Assembly (NCBI GenBank): GCA_045656005.1
Contig: JAZOQG010000083.1
Coordinates: 1 to 60,158, forward strand
Direction of reading: 5' to 3'
DNA length: 60,158 bases
Source of the DNA: JAZNQN01 sp045656005
GTDB lineage: Bacteria; Bacillota; Clostridia; UMGS1883; UMGS1540
The translations under genes were made by a program, and so were the position numbers. Of the stretch, positions 1 through 7,718 are shown one piece after another. Each line of letters begins with the position of its first letter. Position 1 is the first letter of the stretch. The notes below the pieces were generated by a model. It made no database searches and was not told the origin of the DNA. It saw only the letters and a program-made list of their open reading frames with translations.

Positions 1-140
1 TATTTCATAAACACGTTTCCCTGCTCGTCCTTCGCCCCAAAGCCGTGGGAGCGGAACTCCCAAACGAATCCGCCAAGCATTTTTTTGTTATTGTAGTTAT
101 AATCCCAATAATCCTCAAGCGTTCCGGGGCTGTTGTACAT
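1..140 (-). CDS. GH2 beta-galactosidase-like fragment, cut at both ends
   Basis: On the minus strand an open frame from about base 140 to the window edge encodes NSPGTLEDYW followed by GGFVWEF. This is the signature found just after the nucleophile motif (CEYAHAMGNSPG in LacZ) of glycoside hydrolase family 2 beta-galactosidases. Only 46 codons are present. Everything upstream, including both catalytic glutamates, is replaced by glycosyltransferase sequence of the neighbouring gene, in another frame. No start codon or ribosome site belongs to it. It is either a recombination scar or an assembly joint close to the contig end. The family identity is fairly sure from the motif; its biological reality here is not. 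Confidence 0.6.
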   Translation of the reverse strand, partial: MYNSPGTLEDYWDYNYNNKKMLGGFVWEFRSHGFGAKDEQGNVFMK

Positions 141-627
141 CAACCACTTTTCTGTCCAAAAGTTTGAAATCTGATGAATTTGCCATATCAAACCCTGCCA
201 TACGGCTTATAGCGGAGTAGAAAATTTTTGCACCGAAACTGTATATCTTTTTTTCTTGCCCGCGTTCTTTTTTTATCCCCTCAACAACCTCATATCCCTG
301 TTCCCACAAACGATACATTTCTATTATTTTTTCAGGCGGGTGCTGAAGGTCACAATCAATCACAACGGCACACTTTCCGCTCACGGCTGAAAGTCCCGCA
401 GATATAGCAGACTCCTTACCAAAATTTCTTGAAAAATGAAGTCCGACTATATTTTCTTTTTCCAGAGAAAGTTCAGTTATCATTTCATAAGTTTTATCCT
501 GAGAACCATCGTCCACGAAAATAAACTCACTGTCAATATTATTTTCAGAAAGCAGTGAATGTATCTCGTTATATACACGTTTAATACATTTCTCTTCGTT
601 GTATGCGGGAATAATTACTGATAACAT
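115..627 (-). pseudogene. GtrB/DPM1-like GT2 glycosyltransferase, 3' end lost
   Basis: This resembles polyprenyl-phosphate glycosyltransferases of the GtrB/ArnC/DPM1 type, which move a sugar from a nucleotide donor to undecaprenyl phosphate on the cytoplasmic face. The start is ATG 627 with AGGTGG six bases upstream; a GTG at 636 lacks a site. Visible motifs are SVIIPAYNE, FVDDGSQDKT, SRNFGKE and the metal-binding VVIDCDLQHPP. Homology runs to DFKLLDRKVVD and then breaks into an unrelated ten-residue tail. About 170 of roughly 310 residues remain, so the C-terminal membrane segments are missing. The break coincides with GH2 coding sequence in another frame. It is the last gene of the polysaccharide operon and could have supplied the lipid-linked sugar for the GtrII-like protein encoded at 14.9-16.4 kb. 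Confidence 0.75.
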
Positions 628-636
628 AAAAACCAC

Positions 637-2004
637 CTACTGTTTCTCAAATAATTTTTCAAATTGTGTAACCGGCATCGGACGGTAAAAATAGTATCCC
701 TGCAAAATGTCGCACCCTGCCTCCACTACCAGTTTTTTGTGTTCCTCTGTTTCTATACCTTCGCATAACGTTTTAAATCCTAAATCACGAGCCGTTCTTA
801 TGATGTTTTTTAGGATTACAAACCCTGTTTGACTGGTTGCATTTTGTGTTATTTCTTTATCTATTTTTACAATGCTTATATCAAAATCCGTCAGGTCTCC
901 AAAACTTGTGTAGCCTTTGCCAAAATCGTCGAGCAAAATCAATACTCCTTTTTGTTTTAAACGAGATAAATTTTGTATCATTATTGATTTTTCTCCATCA
1001 GTCAAACTCTTATCTTCAAGAATTTCAACAGCTATGCATGAATAGCCAACATTATATTTTTCTATGATTTTTATTATATTTTCAGCAAAATCAGGATCAG
1101 AAAGAGTGTTTCTGGAAAAATTAATTGTATATACATATTGGGTGCGGCACTCTTTATCACTCGCAATCCATTTGCAATTCTTTTCAAAAATGTAATAATC
1201 AAATTTTTCACTTAATCCTACATTATTTACTGCCGAGATGAAATGATATGGCGATAAAATTCCCTCTGTTGAGGAATTAAGACGCGACAATACCTCGGCT
1301 CCCATAATTTTGTTTGTTTTAGCATCTATAATAGGCTGATATTCGAGGAAAAATCTGTTGTTATCAATTTCGTTTTGTATATTATTCTCAATTTTTATTT
1401 TTCTTACAAATTCTTTTCCGCTCAGGCTGTCCCACTGGCAGTATAAAACCTCCCTGGCTTCCGCCATACTTAATGCCTGCTTTGCTCTGCCGAAAGCAGT
1501 TTTAAACGAAACATCAGTAGAACTTGTAATGTGATATCCGAAGTTTACCTTCACAACATTAACTGCACCATGCTTTAAGAATATGTCATTTATTTCTGAA
1601 AAGCACTTCTCAATATAATGTTCTGTATCATCTGCCTCCATATAGTTTAAAGCTACAAAATTCTCTTTCCCGTAAAGCGAAATTTCTCCGTTCATATTAA
1701 GAGAAAAATGTTCCAGCAAAATCTTTTTAATTTGTTCATACATTCTTATGGCCTTCGATTCTGAATATAGCCTTTTCATACTGTCAAGGGATATGGAAAT
1801 ATATAAGATACAACGGTTTTTGCGGGCATTTCTCGCTTTTTCAAAATCATTTTCTATTTTGCCTATACCGCAAAAACTTTTCTCTGATGTTCCTTTCACG
1901 GTTCTTACAGATTTCATCGTGAAATAAAGTCCAATTATTCCCATCAGCAGAACAATTATTGCAAGAATAGTTATTATTACATAAGGGTATTCAAAAATTT
2001 GCAT
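637..2004 (-). CDS. Membrane-bound degenerate GGDEF-EAL c-di-GMP phosphodiesterase
   Basis: This is a 455-residue protein with one N-terminal transmembrane helix (about residues 8-30), a degenerate GGDEF domain in which the signature is replaced by YGKENF, and a C-terminal EAL domain. The EAL catalytic set appears intact: E of AEVLSR, N of INFS, E of VEILED, the Asp pair of LLDDFGKGY, K of VKID, E of CEGIE and Q of LQGYYFYRP. It probably hydrolyses c-di-GMP to pGpG at the membrane, with the inactive GGDEF domain possibly sensing GTP. The start ATG has AGGAG upstream. It sits near the end of the exopolysaccharide operon, opposite the diguanylate cyclase that opens it, so synthesis and breakdown of the messenger bracket the locus. 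Confidence 0.88.
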   Translation of the reverse strand: MQIFEYPYVIITILAIIVLLMGIIGLYFTMKSVRTVKGTSEKSFCGIGKIENDFEKARNARKNRCILYISISLDSMKRLYSESKAIRMYEQIKKILLEHFSLNMNGEISLYGKENFVALNYMEADDTEHYIEKCFSEINDIFLKHGAVNVVKVNFGYHITSSTDVSFKTAFGRAKQALSMAEAREVLYCQWDSLSGKEFVRKIKIENNIQNEIDNNRFFLEYQPIIDAKTNKIMGAEVLSRLNSSTEGILSPYHFISAVNNVGLSEKFDYYIFEKNCKWIASDKECRTQYVYTINFSRNTLSDPDFAENIIKIIEKYNVGYSCIAVEILEDKSLTDGEKSIMIQNLSRLKQKGVLILLDDFGKGYTSFGDLTDFDISIVKIDKEITQNATSQTGFVILKNIIRTARDLGFKTLCEGIETEEHKKLVVEAGCDILQGYYFYRPMPVTQFEKLFEKQ

Positions 2005-2022
2005 TTTGTAAGCTCCTGCTAT

Positions 2023-3090
2023 CTATTTTTCAAAAATCGGGTATTCATTTGTTCCCCCGGTCTGTTTAAGACCAATCCTTTTTGCAACCTTCATACATTT
2101 TTCAATATCTTTTGCGGCCACTTTCTTTCTTCTGATGATTTCTTTTATCAAAAAGCAACAATTAAAAGAAAGCATTCCTTTTACTATATCCTTCTTCGAT
2201 ACACCGCGTCTTTTGTACTCAGCTAAAATTTCAAAAAGCGCATAGTTTATGGTGTTTTTATCAAAACTTTTTCCTGCCATACTCTTAAGCCATTTTGCAT
2301 ATTTAAGGAATTTATCTATATCTGCATTCTCTTTAAAATAGATTCCGCCAATATAGAATTTCCACATTTCTTCATCCATTTCCTTACCAAGTGATAAATA
2401 ATAGTATTTCTGCTGAATTTTAAGAACCTCAGTATGCTGTCTCTGGAGAGTAGTGCTTGTGATTTGTTTGTCGTGAAGTCTGTATATCAAAAGACACTCA
2501 GGCAAAATCTCTATTTTTTGATTTTCCATTGCCATTGTGGTCCAAAGTTCAAGGTCCTCAGTACAAGTTAACGTAGTGTCATAATTAAACTTTTTCATAA
2601 CCTCTGCTTTAGCAATTACTCCCGGATGGAGTATCGGATTTGCCACAAAAAGCATCATGCGAAGTGCTTTATAATCGCATCGTCCGCCTGCACCGCCTGA
2701 CATATAAACTCCATTTTTAACTGTCATAAATCTGCATGATGATAATGCTACATCACTGTGTTCTTCCATAAATTTATACTGTTTTTCAAATCTTTCGGGA
2801 AGACAAATATCATCTGCATCCATTCTCGCAATGTATTTACCGTTACACAGAGAAATAGCCTTATTAAGAGAAGACGGAAGTTTTAAGTTTACTTCATTCG
2901 GATACACCTTTATTCTTTCATCTGCTATTGCAAACTGTGCAAGTATTTCTGCTGTTGAATCTGTGGAACAGTCATTTATTACAATAAGCTCCCAGTTTTC
3001 AAACGTCTGATTTATAACGCTTTCTATTGCTTCTTTAAGATATGTTTCACCGTTATAAACACTCATAATTACCGATATATCAGGTTTCAT
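2023..3090 (-). CDS. GT2 family glycosyltransferase
   Basis: This is a GT-A fold inverting glycosyltransferase of about 355 residues. N-terminal motifs are ISVIMSVYNGE, VINDCSTDST and the metal-binding ARMDADDICLPERF. It most likely adds one sugar to the lipid-linked exopolysaccharide repeat unit in the cytoplasm; donor and linkage cannot be read from sequence. The start is set at ATG 3090, nine bases after GAAGGG; ATG 3099 would abut that site directly. It is the third of three consecutive GT2 genes with only a few bases between them, which fits stepwise assembly of one repeat unit. No transmembrane segment is evident. Confidence 0.85.
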   Translation of the reverse strand: MKPDISVIMSVYNGETYLKEAIESVINQTFENWELIVINDCSTDSTAEILAQFAIADERIKVYPNEVNLKLPSSLNKAISLCNGKYIARMDADDICLPERFEKQYKFMEEHSDVALSSCRFMTVKNGVYMSGGAGGRCDYKALRMMLFVANPILHPGVIAKAEVMKKFNYDTTLTCTEDLELWTTMAMENQKIEILPECLLIYRLHDKQITSTTLQRQHTEVLKIQQKYYYLSLGKEMDEEMWKFYIGGIYFKENADIDKFLKYAKWLKSMAGKSFDKNTINYALFEILAEYKRRGVSKKDIVKGMLSFNCCFLIKEIIRRKKVAAKDIEKCMKVAKRIGLKQTGGTNEYPIFEK

Positions 3091-3095
3091 AATGC

Positions 3096-4115
3096 TCATC
3101 CCTTCTTCAAAGCAGTTTTTATAATCTTACAGATATTAAGAAAGTAAAATGCTAATCTGTAGCAGTCTTTTTTCATAAGAAATATAGATATCCGACTTTT
3201 AATCGAAATTTTTTCAAACTTTGCACATAAGATTTTTTCTCTGTGCAATGAATTTTTGATATTTTCTTTAATCTCTTTTATGCTTTTAAAATAACTTCCT
3301 TCTGCCGCTGATGCCAATATTGCAAAGCACATAAATGCACAGTATCTGCAAAGCTGCTCATCAAAATCCGTCACTTTCTCCAAATCATTTTTACTTATCT
3401 CATTTACAACATTTTCTATAAGATAAATTTGATTTGAGTTAAATTCCTTTGACATGGAATTTTCTCGCACACTATATAAATACATCTCTTTTTTACTGAT
3501 GTACACACTTTTTGCGTGAAGATAGCACGATATAACACAACATAAATCTTCACCGAGCGATATTTTTTCACTTACACCAAGCTGACAAGGCGTCAAAAGC
3601 TCTCTTTTTATAACTTTACCTGACAAATAGTATGAAATATGATTCATATTTTTGTCCATTAAAAGCCTCGGATAAATGCACTTTTCAATGCCTGTCACAT
3701 CATATAATCCTTCGTCAAGACCATCATTTGTAACGTTAACTGCAACCCCGTTTTTAACCCATCTGTACGCGAAGGATACAATATCACAGTTTGTCTCTTT
3801 TATTATTTTGTAAGCACATTCCAATGTGTCGTTTTCAATAAGATCATCAGAGTCAAGGTTTAGCACATACTCGCCTTCCGAGACCTTTATCCCCGCTCTC
3901 CTTGCACTTGCAAGCCCGCCGTTTGCTTTGTGAATTACTTTTATGCGGTTATCTTTTTCTTTGTAATCGTCACAAATTTGCGGACACCCATCAGGAGAGC
4001 CGTCATCAACCAAAATAAGTTCAAAATCAGAAAAAGTCTGACTTAAAACACTTTCTATCGAAGCCCTTAAATACTTTTCTACCTTATAAACAGGTACTAT
4101 TACCGAAAAAAACAT
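3096..4115 (-). CDS. GT2 family glycosyltransferase
   Basis: This is a 339-residue GT2 protein with SVIVPVYKVEKYL, ILVDDGSPDGCP and the metal-binding LNLDSDDLIE in the expected order over the first 100 residues. The C-terminal half is helical and lacks convincing membrane spans. It resembles capsule and EPS glycosyltransferases (EpsH/WaaE type) that extend undecaprenyl-diphosphate-linked oligosaccharides. The ATG has AGGTG nearby. Neighbouring GT2 genes on both sides are tightly spaced, so co-translation in one pathway is likely. Substrate is unknown. Confidence 0.86.
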   Translation of the reverse strand: MFFSVIVPVYKVEKYLRASIESVLSQTFSDFELILVDDGSPDGCPQICDDYKEKDNRIKVIHKANGGLASARRAGIKVSEGEYVLNLDSDDLIENDTLECAYKIIKETNCDIVSFAYRWVKNGVAVNVTNDGLDEGLYDVTGIEKCIYPRLLMDKNMNHISYYLSGKVIKRELLTPCQLGVSEKISLGEDLCCVISCYLHAKSVYISKKEMYLYSVRENSMSKEFNSNQIYLIENVVNEISKNDLEKVTDFDEQLCRYCAFMCFAILASAAEGSYFKSIKEIKENIKNSLHREKILCAKFEKISIKSRISIFLMKKDCYRLAFYFLNICKIIKTALKKG

Positions 4116-4123
4116 TTTATCAC

Positions 4124-5191
4124 CTATCTGCTTCTTAATCTAACCAGTAATTTTAATATAAAATAAAGCCTGTACTTCATAGCATATGCAAACACTCTTT
4201 GACTAAAGGGCAGTTTCCTTATCGGGTATGACTTAAGTACTCTTATGGTCATACTGTGAGTACATACCTCTTTTAGCCTTTTCTTAAGATCAGCAAATTT
4301 AATGCCTTCATCCATGGCATGCATTATTTCCTGCGAGCATATTACCCTGCACATTGCCTGCCAGAATCTGTCAATATAAATCTGATATTCAGAAGGCTCA
4401 ATATCTTTCTTAAATCTTTTTTCAACTTCATTTATGAAAACAAGACTTTTCTGAAATCTGTCTTTTTTATATCCTTTTGAAATCGAATCACCATTTCTGC
4501 AATAATTATAAAACGCCTTGCAAATACCTGTTGCTTTCCCTATACATGATATGTAATCTATCATAAAAAGTGCATCCTCTGAAAGCATTTCTCTTTCAGA
4601 CTGAAATGTGATATCATTTTGCTTTATTATGTCATTCCTGAACAAATTTTTCCAGATACTCATACCATATTTGCTGTCATCAGAGTCCTCAGGAGCCGCT
4701 CCCACAATGCCCATTCTGAGTTTTTTAAGCTCTTCTTCGCTTTCAAAATGAGTATCCTTATCAAAATATGTTTTTCGAACACATTCGCCACTTTCGGAAA
4801 ACATATTCCCATCGACATACAAAACCCCTGACATTACAAGGTCAGCATTATATTCCTGTGCTTTTTCATAAAGGGTTTTAAACATATCTGTGTCAACAAA
4901 ATCATCAGAATCCACAAAACCGATATATTCGCCCGTTGCAACCATAAGTGCCGCATTTCTAGCCTTCCCTGCTCCTTCGTTTTCTTTGTGAATAACCTTT
5001 ATACGGGAATCTTCTTCCGATGCATTTTTACATATTCCAAGTGATGAATCAGATGAAGAATCATCTACAAGTATTATCTCAATGTCCGAAAGAGTTTGAG
5101 TTCTCAAAGAATTTATGCATCTTTCAAGATATTTCTCTGCATTATATACAGGGACAATAATGCTTACTTTGGGCTGTGGCACTTTTTTCAC
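4124..5191 (-). CDS. GT2 family glycosyltransferase
   Basis: This is a 355-residue GT2 enzyme with KVSIIVPVYNAE, ILVDDSSSDSS and the metal-binding GFVDSDDFVD motif near residue 90. It starts at GTG, preceded by GGAGAG, and overlaps the end of the upstream GT4 gene by four bases, a translational-coupling arrangement. It probably transfers one hexose-type sugar in assembly of the exopolysaccharide repeat. It is closely similar in layout to the next gene downstream, suggesting an old duplication, but the C-terminal halves have diverged. No substrate can be assigned. Confidence 0.86.
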   Translation of the reverse strand: MKKVPQPKVSIIVPVYNAEKYLERCINSLRTQTLSDIEIILVDDSSSDSSLGICKNASEEDSRIKVIHKENEGAGKARNAALMVATGEYIGFVDSDDFVDTDMFKTLYEKAQEYNADLVMSGVLYVDGNMFSESGECVRKTYFDKDTHFESEEELKKLRMGIVGAAPEDSDDSKYGMSIWKNLFRNDIIKQNDITFQSEREMLSEDALFMIDYISCIGKATGICKAFYNYCRNGDSISKGYKKDRFQKSLVFINEVEKRFKKDIEPSEYQIYIDRFWQAMCRVICSQEIMHAMDEGIKFADLKKRLKEVCTHSMTIRVLKSYPIRKLPFSQRVFAYAMKYRLYFILKLLVRLRSR

Positions 5192-6396
5192 CTCTCCAGT
5201 AATTTTTCGTATTCCTTCATCAAAATGTCGCAGTATGTTGTAACACTTAAAATGTTTTCTTTCTCATTTTTGCAATTTTGTTTAAGTGTATTATAGTAAT
5301 CTTCATTTTGAATAGTATCTTTTAATTTATGAGCAATCCCTTCGGGTGTAGGCTCGTCTACCAAAGTTCCCGTAACACCATCTTTTACAAGTTCAGCCAT
5401 TCCCCCACTATTCATTGTAACAACAGGGACCCCCATAGAATGTGCCTCAAGTATTGAAAGCGGACAATTTTCATAACACACAGACGGCAAAAGAAGAACT
5501 TTTGCATTCCCCATAATTTCGCCAAGCCTGTCTCCTGTGAGAAAACCTGCAAGTTCTATATTCGGAATATTTTTAAGTAAATCTTCGTCAGGTCCGCTCC
5601 CTGCAACCACAAATTTATATTCAGGAAGAAGTTTTGCGGTCTTTGCTATATTCTCAATTCCTTTTTCTTTTGAGAGTCTTCCAACAAATAATATGTAATC
5701 TTTTTCCTTACGTTCAACATTTGAAAATTTTTCTTTGTCTATAAAATTATGTATAGTACAGGTTTTTTCTTTGTAATATTTTTTTGCAGACAAAAGTTTA
5801 TTTTCAAGAAAATTACTTGGGCAAATGAACAAATCAACCTTTTTGTATGTTTTTAGGAACGAATAAAGCTTTGCCTCAATCACACCTAAAATGCTCTTAA
5901 CCACGGAACCGTGAATACATTTGTTTTTAATACAATTTATATGCCAGCCTTTAACACATTTTTCGCAAGGTATATTTTTATCAAAGTTATAAAGTAAATG
6001 ATTTGGACATATCATCTGATAGTCATGCACAGTCTGAACAATTGGAATGTTCTTCTTTTTTATGCCATAAATTATTGAAGGCGTAAGCTGAAAATTGATA
6101 TTGTTCATGTGAACTATGTCAGGCTTAAAACTGTCTATTACGCTCATTATTTTCTTTTTAGCCTCAAAAGAATAAATTATCCTGAAAGGGTACAAAAATC
6201 TTCCTAATCCCTTTGAGTGAAAATCCATATTCTGCGTATATTTTCCTGCTGAGTTTCCTACAGTATTTTTTTCATCATACATGCCAAAATACTCCACCTC
6301 GTGACCCATTTTCTTAAGATAGTCTCCAAGATAAAGCATATAACTTTCGCTTCCACCGCGAGGATAAAGAAATTTATTTACCATCAAAATTTTCAT
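5188..6396 (-). CDS. GT4 family glycosyltransferase
   Basis: This is a 402-residue GT-B fold glycosyltransferase. The N-terminal domain carries the donor/acceptor loop FLYPRGGSE. The C-terminal domain carries FVGRLSKEKGIENI, VAGSGPDE and the EX7E retaining motif (E-NCPLSIL-E). The central region has a cysteine-rich stretch (ICPNHLLY ... PCEKCVKGWHINC), common in a subset of GT4 enzymes from polysaccharide clusters. The ATG overlaps the upstream polymerase stop (ATGA). It likely acts on lipid-linked intermediates in the cytoplasm; the sugar is unknown. Confidence 0.88.
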   Translation of the reverse strand: MKILMVNKFLYPRGGSESYMLYLGDYLKKMGHEVEYFGMYDEKNTVGNSAGKYTQNMDFHSKGLGRFLYPFRIIYSFEAKKKIMSVIDSFKPDIVHMNNINFQLTPSIIYGIKKKNIPIVQTVHDYQMICPNHLLYNFDKNIPCEKCVKGWHINCIKNKCIHGSVVKSILGVIEAKLYSFLKTYKKVDLFICPSNFLENKLLSAKKYYKEKTCTIHNFIDKEKFSNVERKEKDYILFVGRLSKEKGIENIAKTAKLLPEYKFVVAGSGPDEDLLKNIPNIELAGFLTGDRLGEIMGNAKVLLLPSVCYENCPLSILEAHSMGVPVVTMNSGGMAELVKDGVTGTLVDEPTPEGIAHKLKDTIQNEDYYNTLKQNCKNEKENILSVTTYCDILMKEYEKLLER

Positions 6397-7694
6397 AAAA
6401 GTATTTCTCTTTCTTCACTATTTGCTTTTGAAACGTAGCCGAACAATTTAAGTTCGGTGTCTCTTACATTTTCTTCAAAACCGTTTCCCATCATAAGTAT
6501 TGCCAAAACACCGGTAAGAAGCGGATAGTTCATGGTGTTATCCGTCGAAGATACTATTATGAGATAAAGGACAAGCATAAATGTAATAATAGCATCCTCT
6601 GTCTTTCCTTTTCTGCCAAAATAAAGTACCCTTATCAAAGTCATCGACAAAAGCCATATAATATAACCCCAAAATCCAAGGTCTATAAAGTGCTGAAGAA
6701 AATCGTTATGAACCGACGCAACTCCCACAGACATAAACTCATTGAGCTGATATGTCAGAAATCCGATTCCGTTACCTAAAAACCCCGGGTTAAACTCGTA
6801 AAATTCGTCTACTGCATTATAAATTTCAACACGTCCGCTTGTATTAATTCCCGCTTTCTCCAAAAGTTCAAAAGCATCCATCTTTATAAGAGCAATGTAT
6901 AAAACAAGCAAAGTAATAACTAAAAGTGTTAAAAATATAGTAACTCTCTGTGCAGTTTTTTTATTGTAGTGAGCAATAAATTTCAAAATATAACCAAAGA
7001 AAAGTGCTATCGCAATAGCAATAATTGCAATTCTCTTAAAAGCCGATAAAAAGCAGAAAAGACTTAAGAAAAGTAATATAAAGTAGACTATATTTTTCTT
7101 TGGCTTAAAAAGCATATATATGAGATATGCGCCAATACAAAACGCAAGCTCGTGAATTTCCGCCTGTACAATTATATCTCCCGTTACCCCTGCAAATGTT
7201 GTCATAAGCGTTATGAATTCAGAAATATAATTTCCAAGTCCGTATTGCATTATAATCGTAACTATCATAATAATATTGGCAATTAAAATAGCAATAAGAT
7301 TATACCAGATGCCTTTTTTTCCGAATATATAAAGCATTGCACCCGCTCCCAGAGCAAAGGAAAGCATATTCGCATATACAAAAGAACTTGAAAGGCCTCT
7401 GGAAATAACCCCCGTGTCTACCGTTCCCATAAACCATATAAAAAGCGAAACTACTGTTGTAACCAAAAGCGGAATACTGTAGATACATGCATCTTTAAAT
7501 GCAACAGCACCCTTTGCAATATCAGGTTTATAGAGAAAAAGAAGCATTGCGGAAGCGAAAAGCAGGAGTGTGAATGCGTGTCGGTATGTAACGTGCAAAC
7601 CCACATCAATGTATTCATTCAGAAAGTAATACATCATTATGGCTACAAGTACAAAATATAATCCTTTTGCTTTTTCAAGAATTTTATTTTCCAC
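6393..7694 (-). CDS. O-antigen polymerase/ligase family membrane protein (Wzy-like)
   Basis: This 433-residue polytopic protein has about eleven predicted hydrophobic spans and a large extracytoplasmic loop around residues 265-330. The loop contains SGRVEIYNA and then GNGIGFLTYQ and VHNDFLQHFIDLG, the pattern of the O-antigen ligase/polymerase (Wzy/WaaL) superfamily. It probably polymerises undecaprenyl-linked repeat units on the outer face of the membrane. It starts at GTG 7694 after a weak GGAAGG site. It lies directly downstream of the two Wzz-like genes, the usual polymerase and chain-length partners. Confidence 0.85.
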   Translation of the reverse strand: MENKILEKAKGLYFVLVAIMMYYFLNEYIDVGLHVTYRHAFTLLLFASAMLLFLYKPDIAKGAVAFKDACIYSIPLLVTTVVSLFIWFMGTVDTGVISRGLSSSFVYANMLSFALGAGAMLYIFGKKGIWYNLIAILIANIIMIVTIIMQYGLGNYISEFITLMTTFAGVTGDIIVQAEIHELAFCIGAYLIYMLFKPKKNIVYFILLFLSLFCFLSAFKRIAIIAIAIALFFGYILKFIAHYNKKTAQRVTIFLTLLVITLLVLYIALIKMDAFELLEKAGINTSGRVEIYNAVDEFYEFNPGFLGNGIGFLTYQLNEFMSVGVASVHNDFLQHFIDLGFWGYIIWLLSMTLIRVLYFGRKGKTEDAIITFMLVLYLIIVSSTDNTMNYPLLTGVLAILMMGNGFEENVRDTELKLFGYVSKANSEEREILL

Positions 7695-7718
7695 GCATCC
7701 AGCCTTCCTTTCCTTAAA

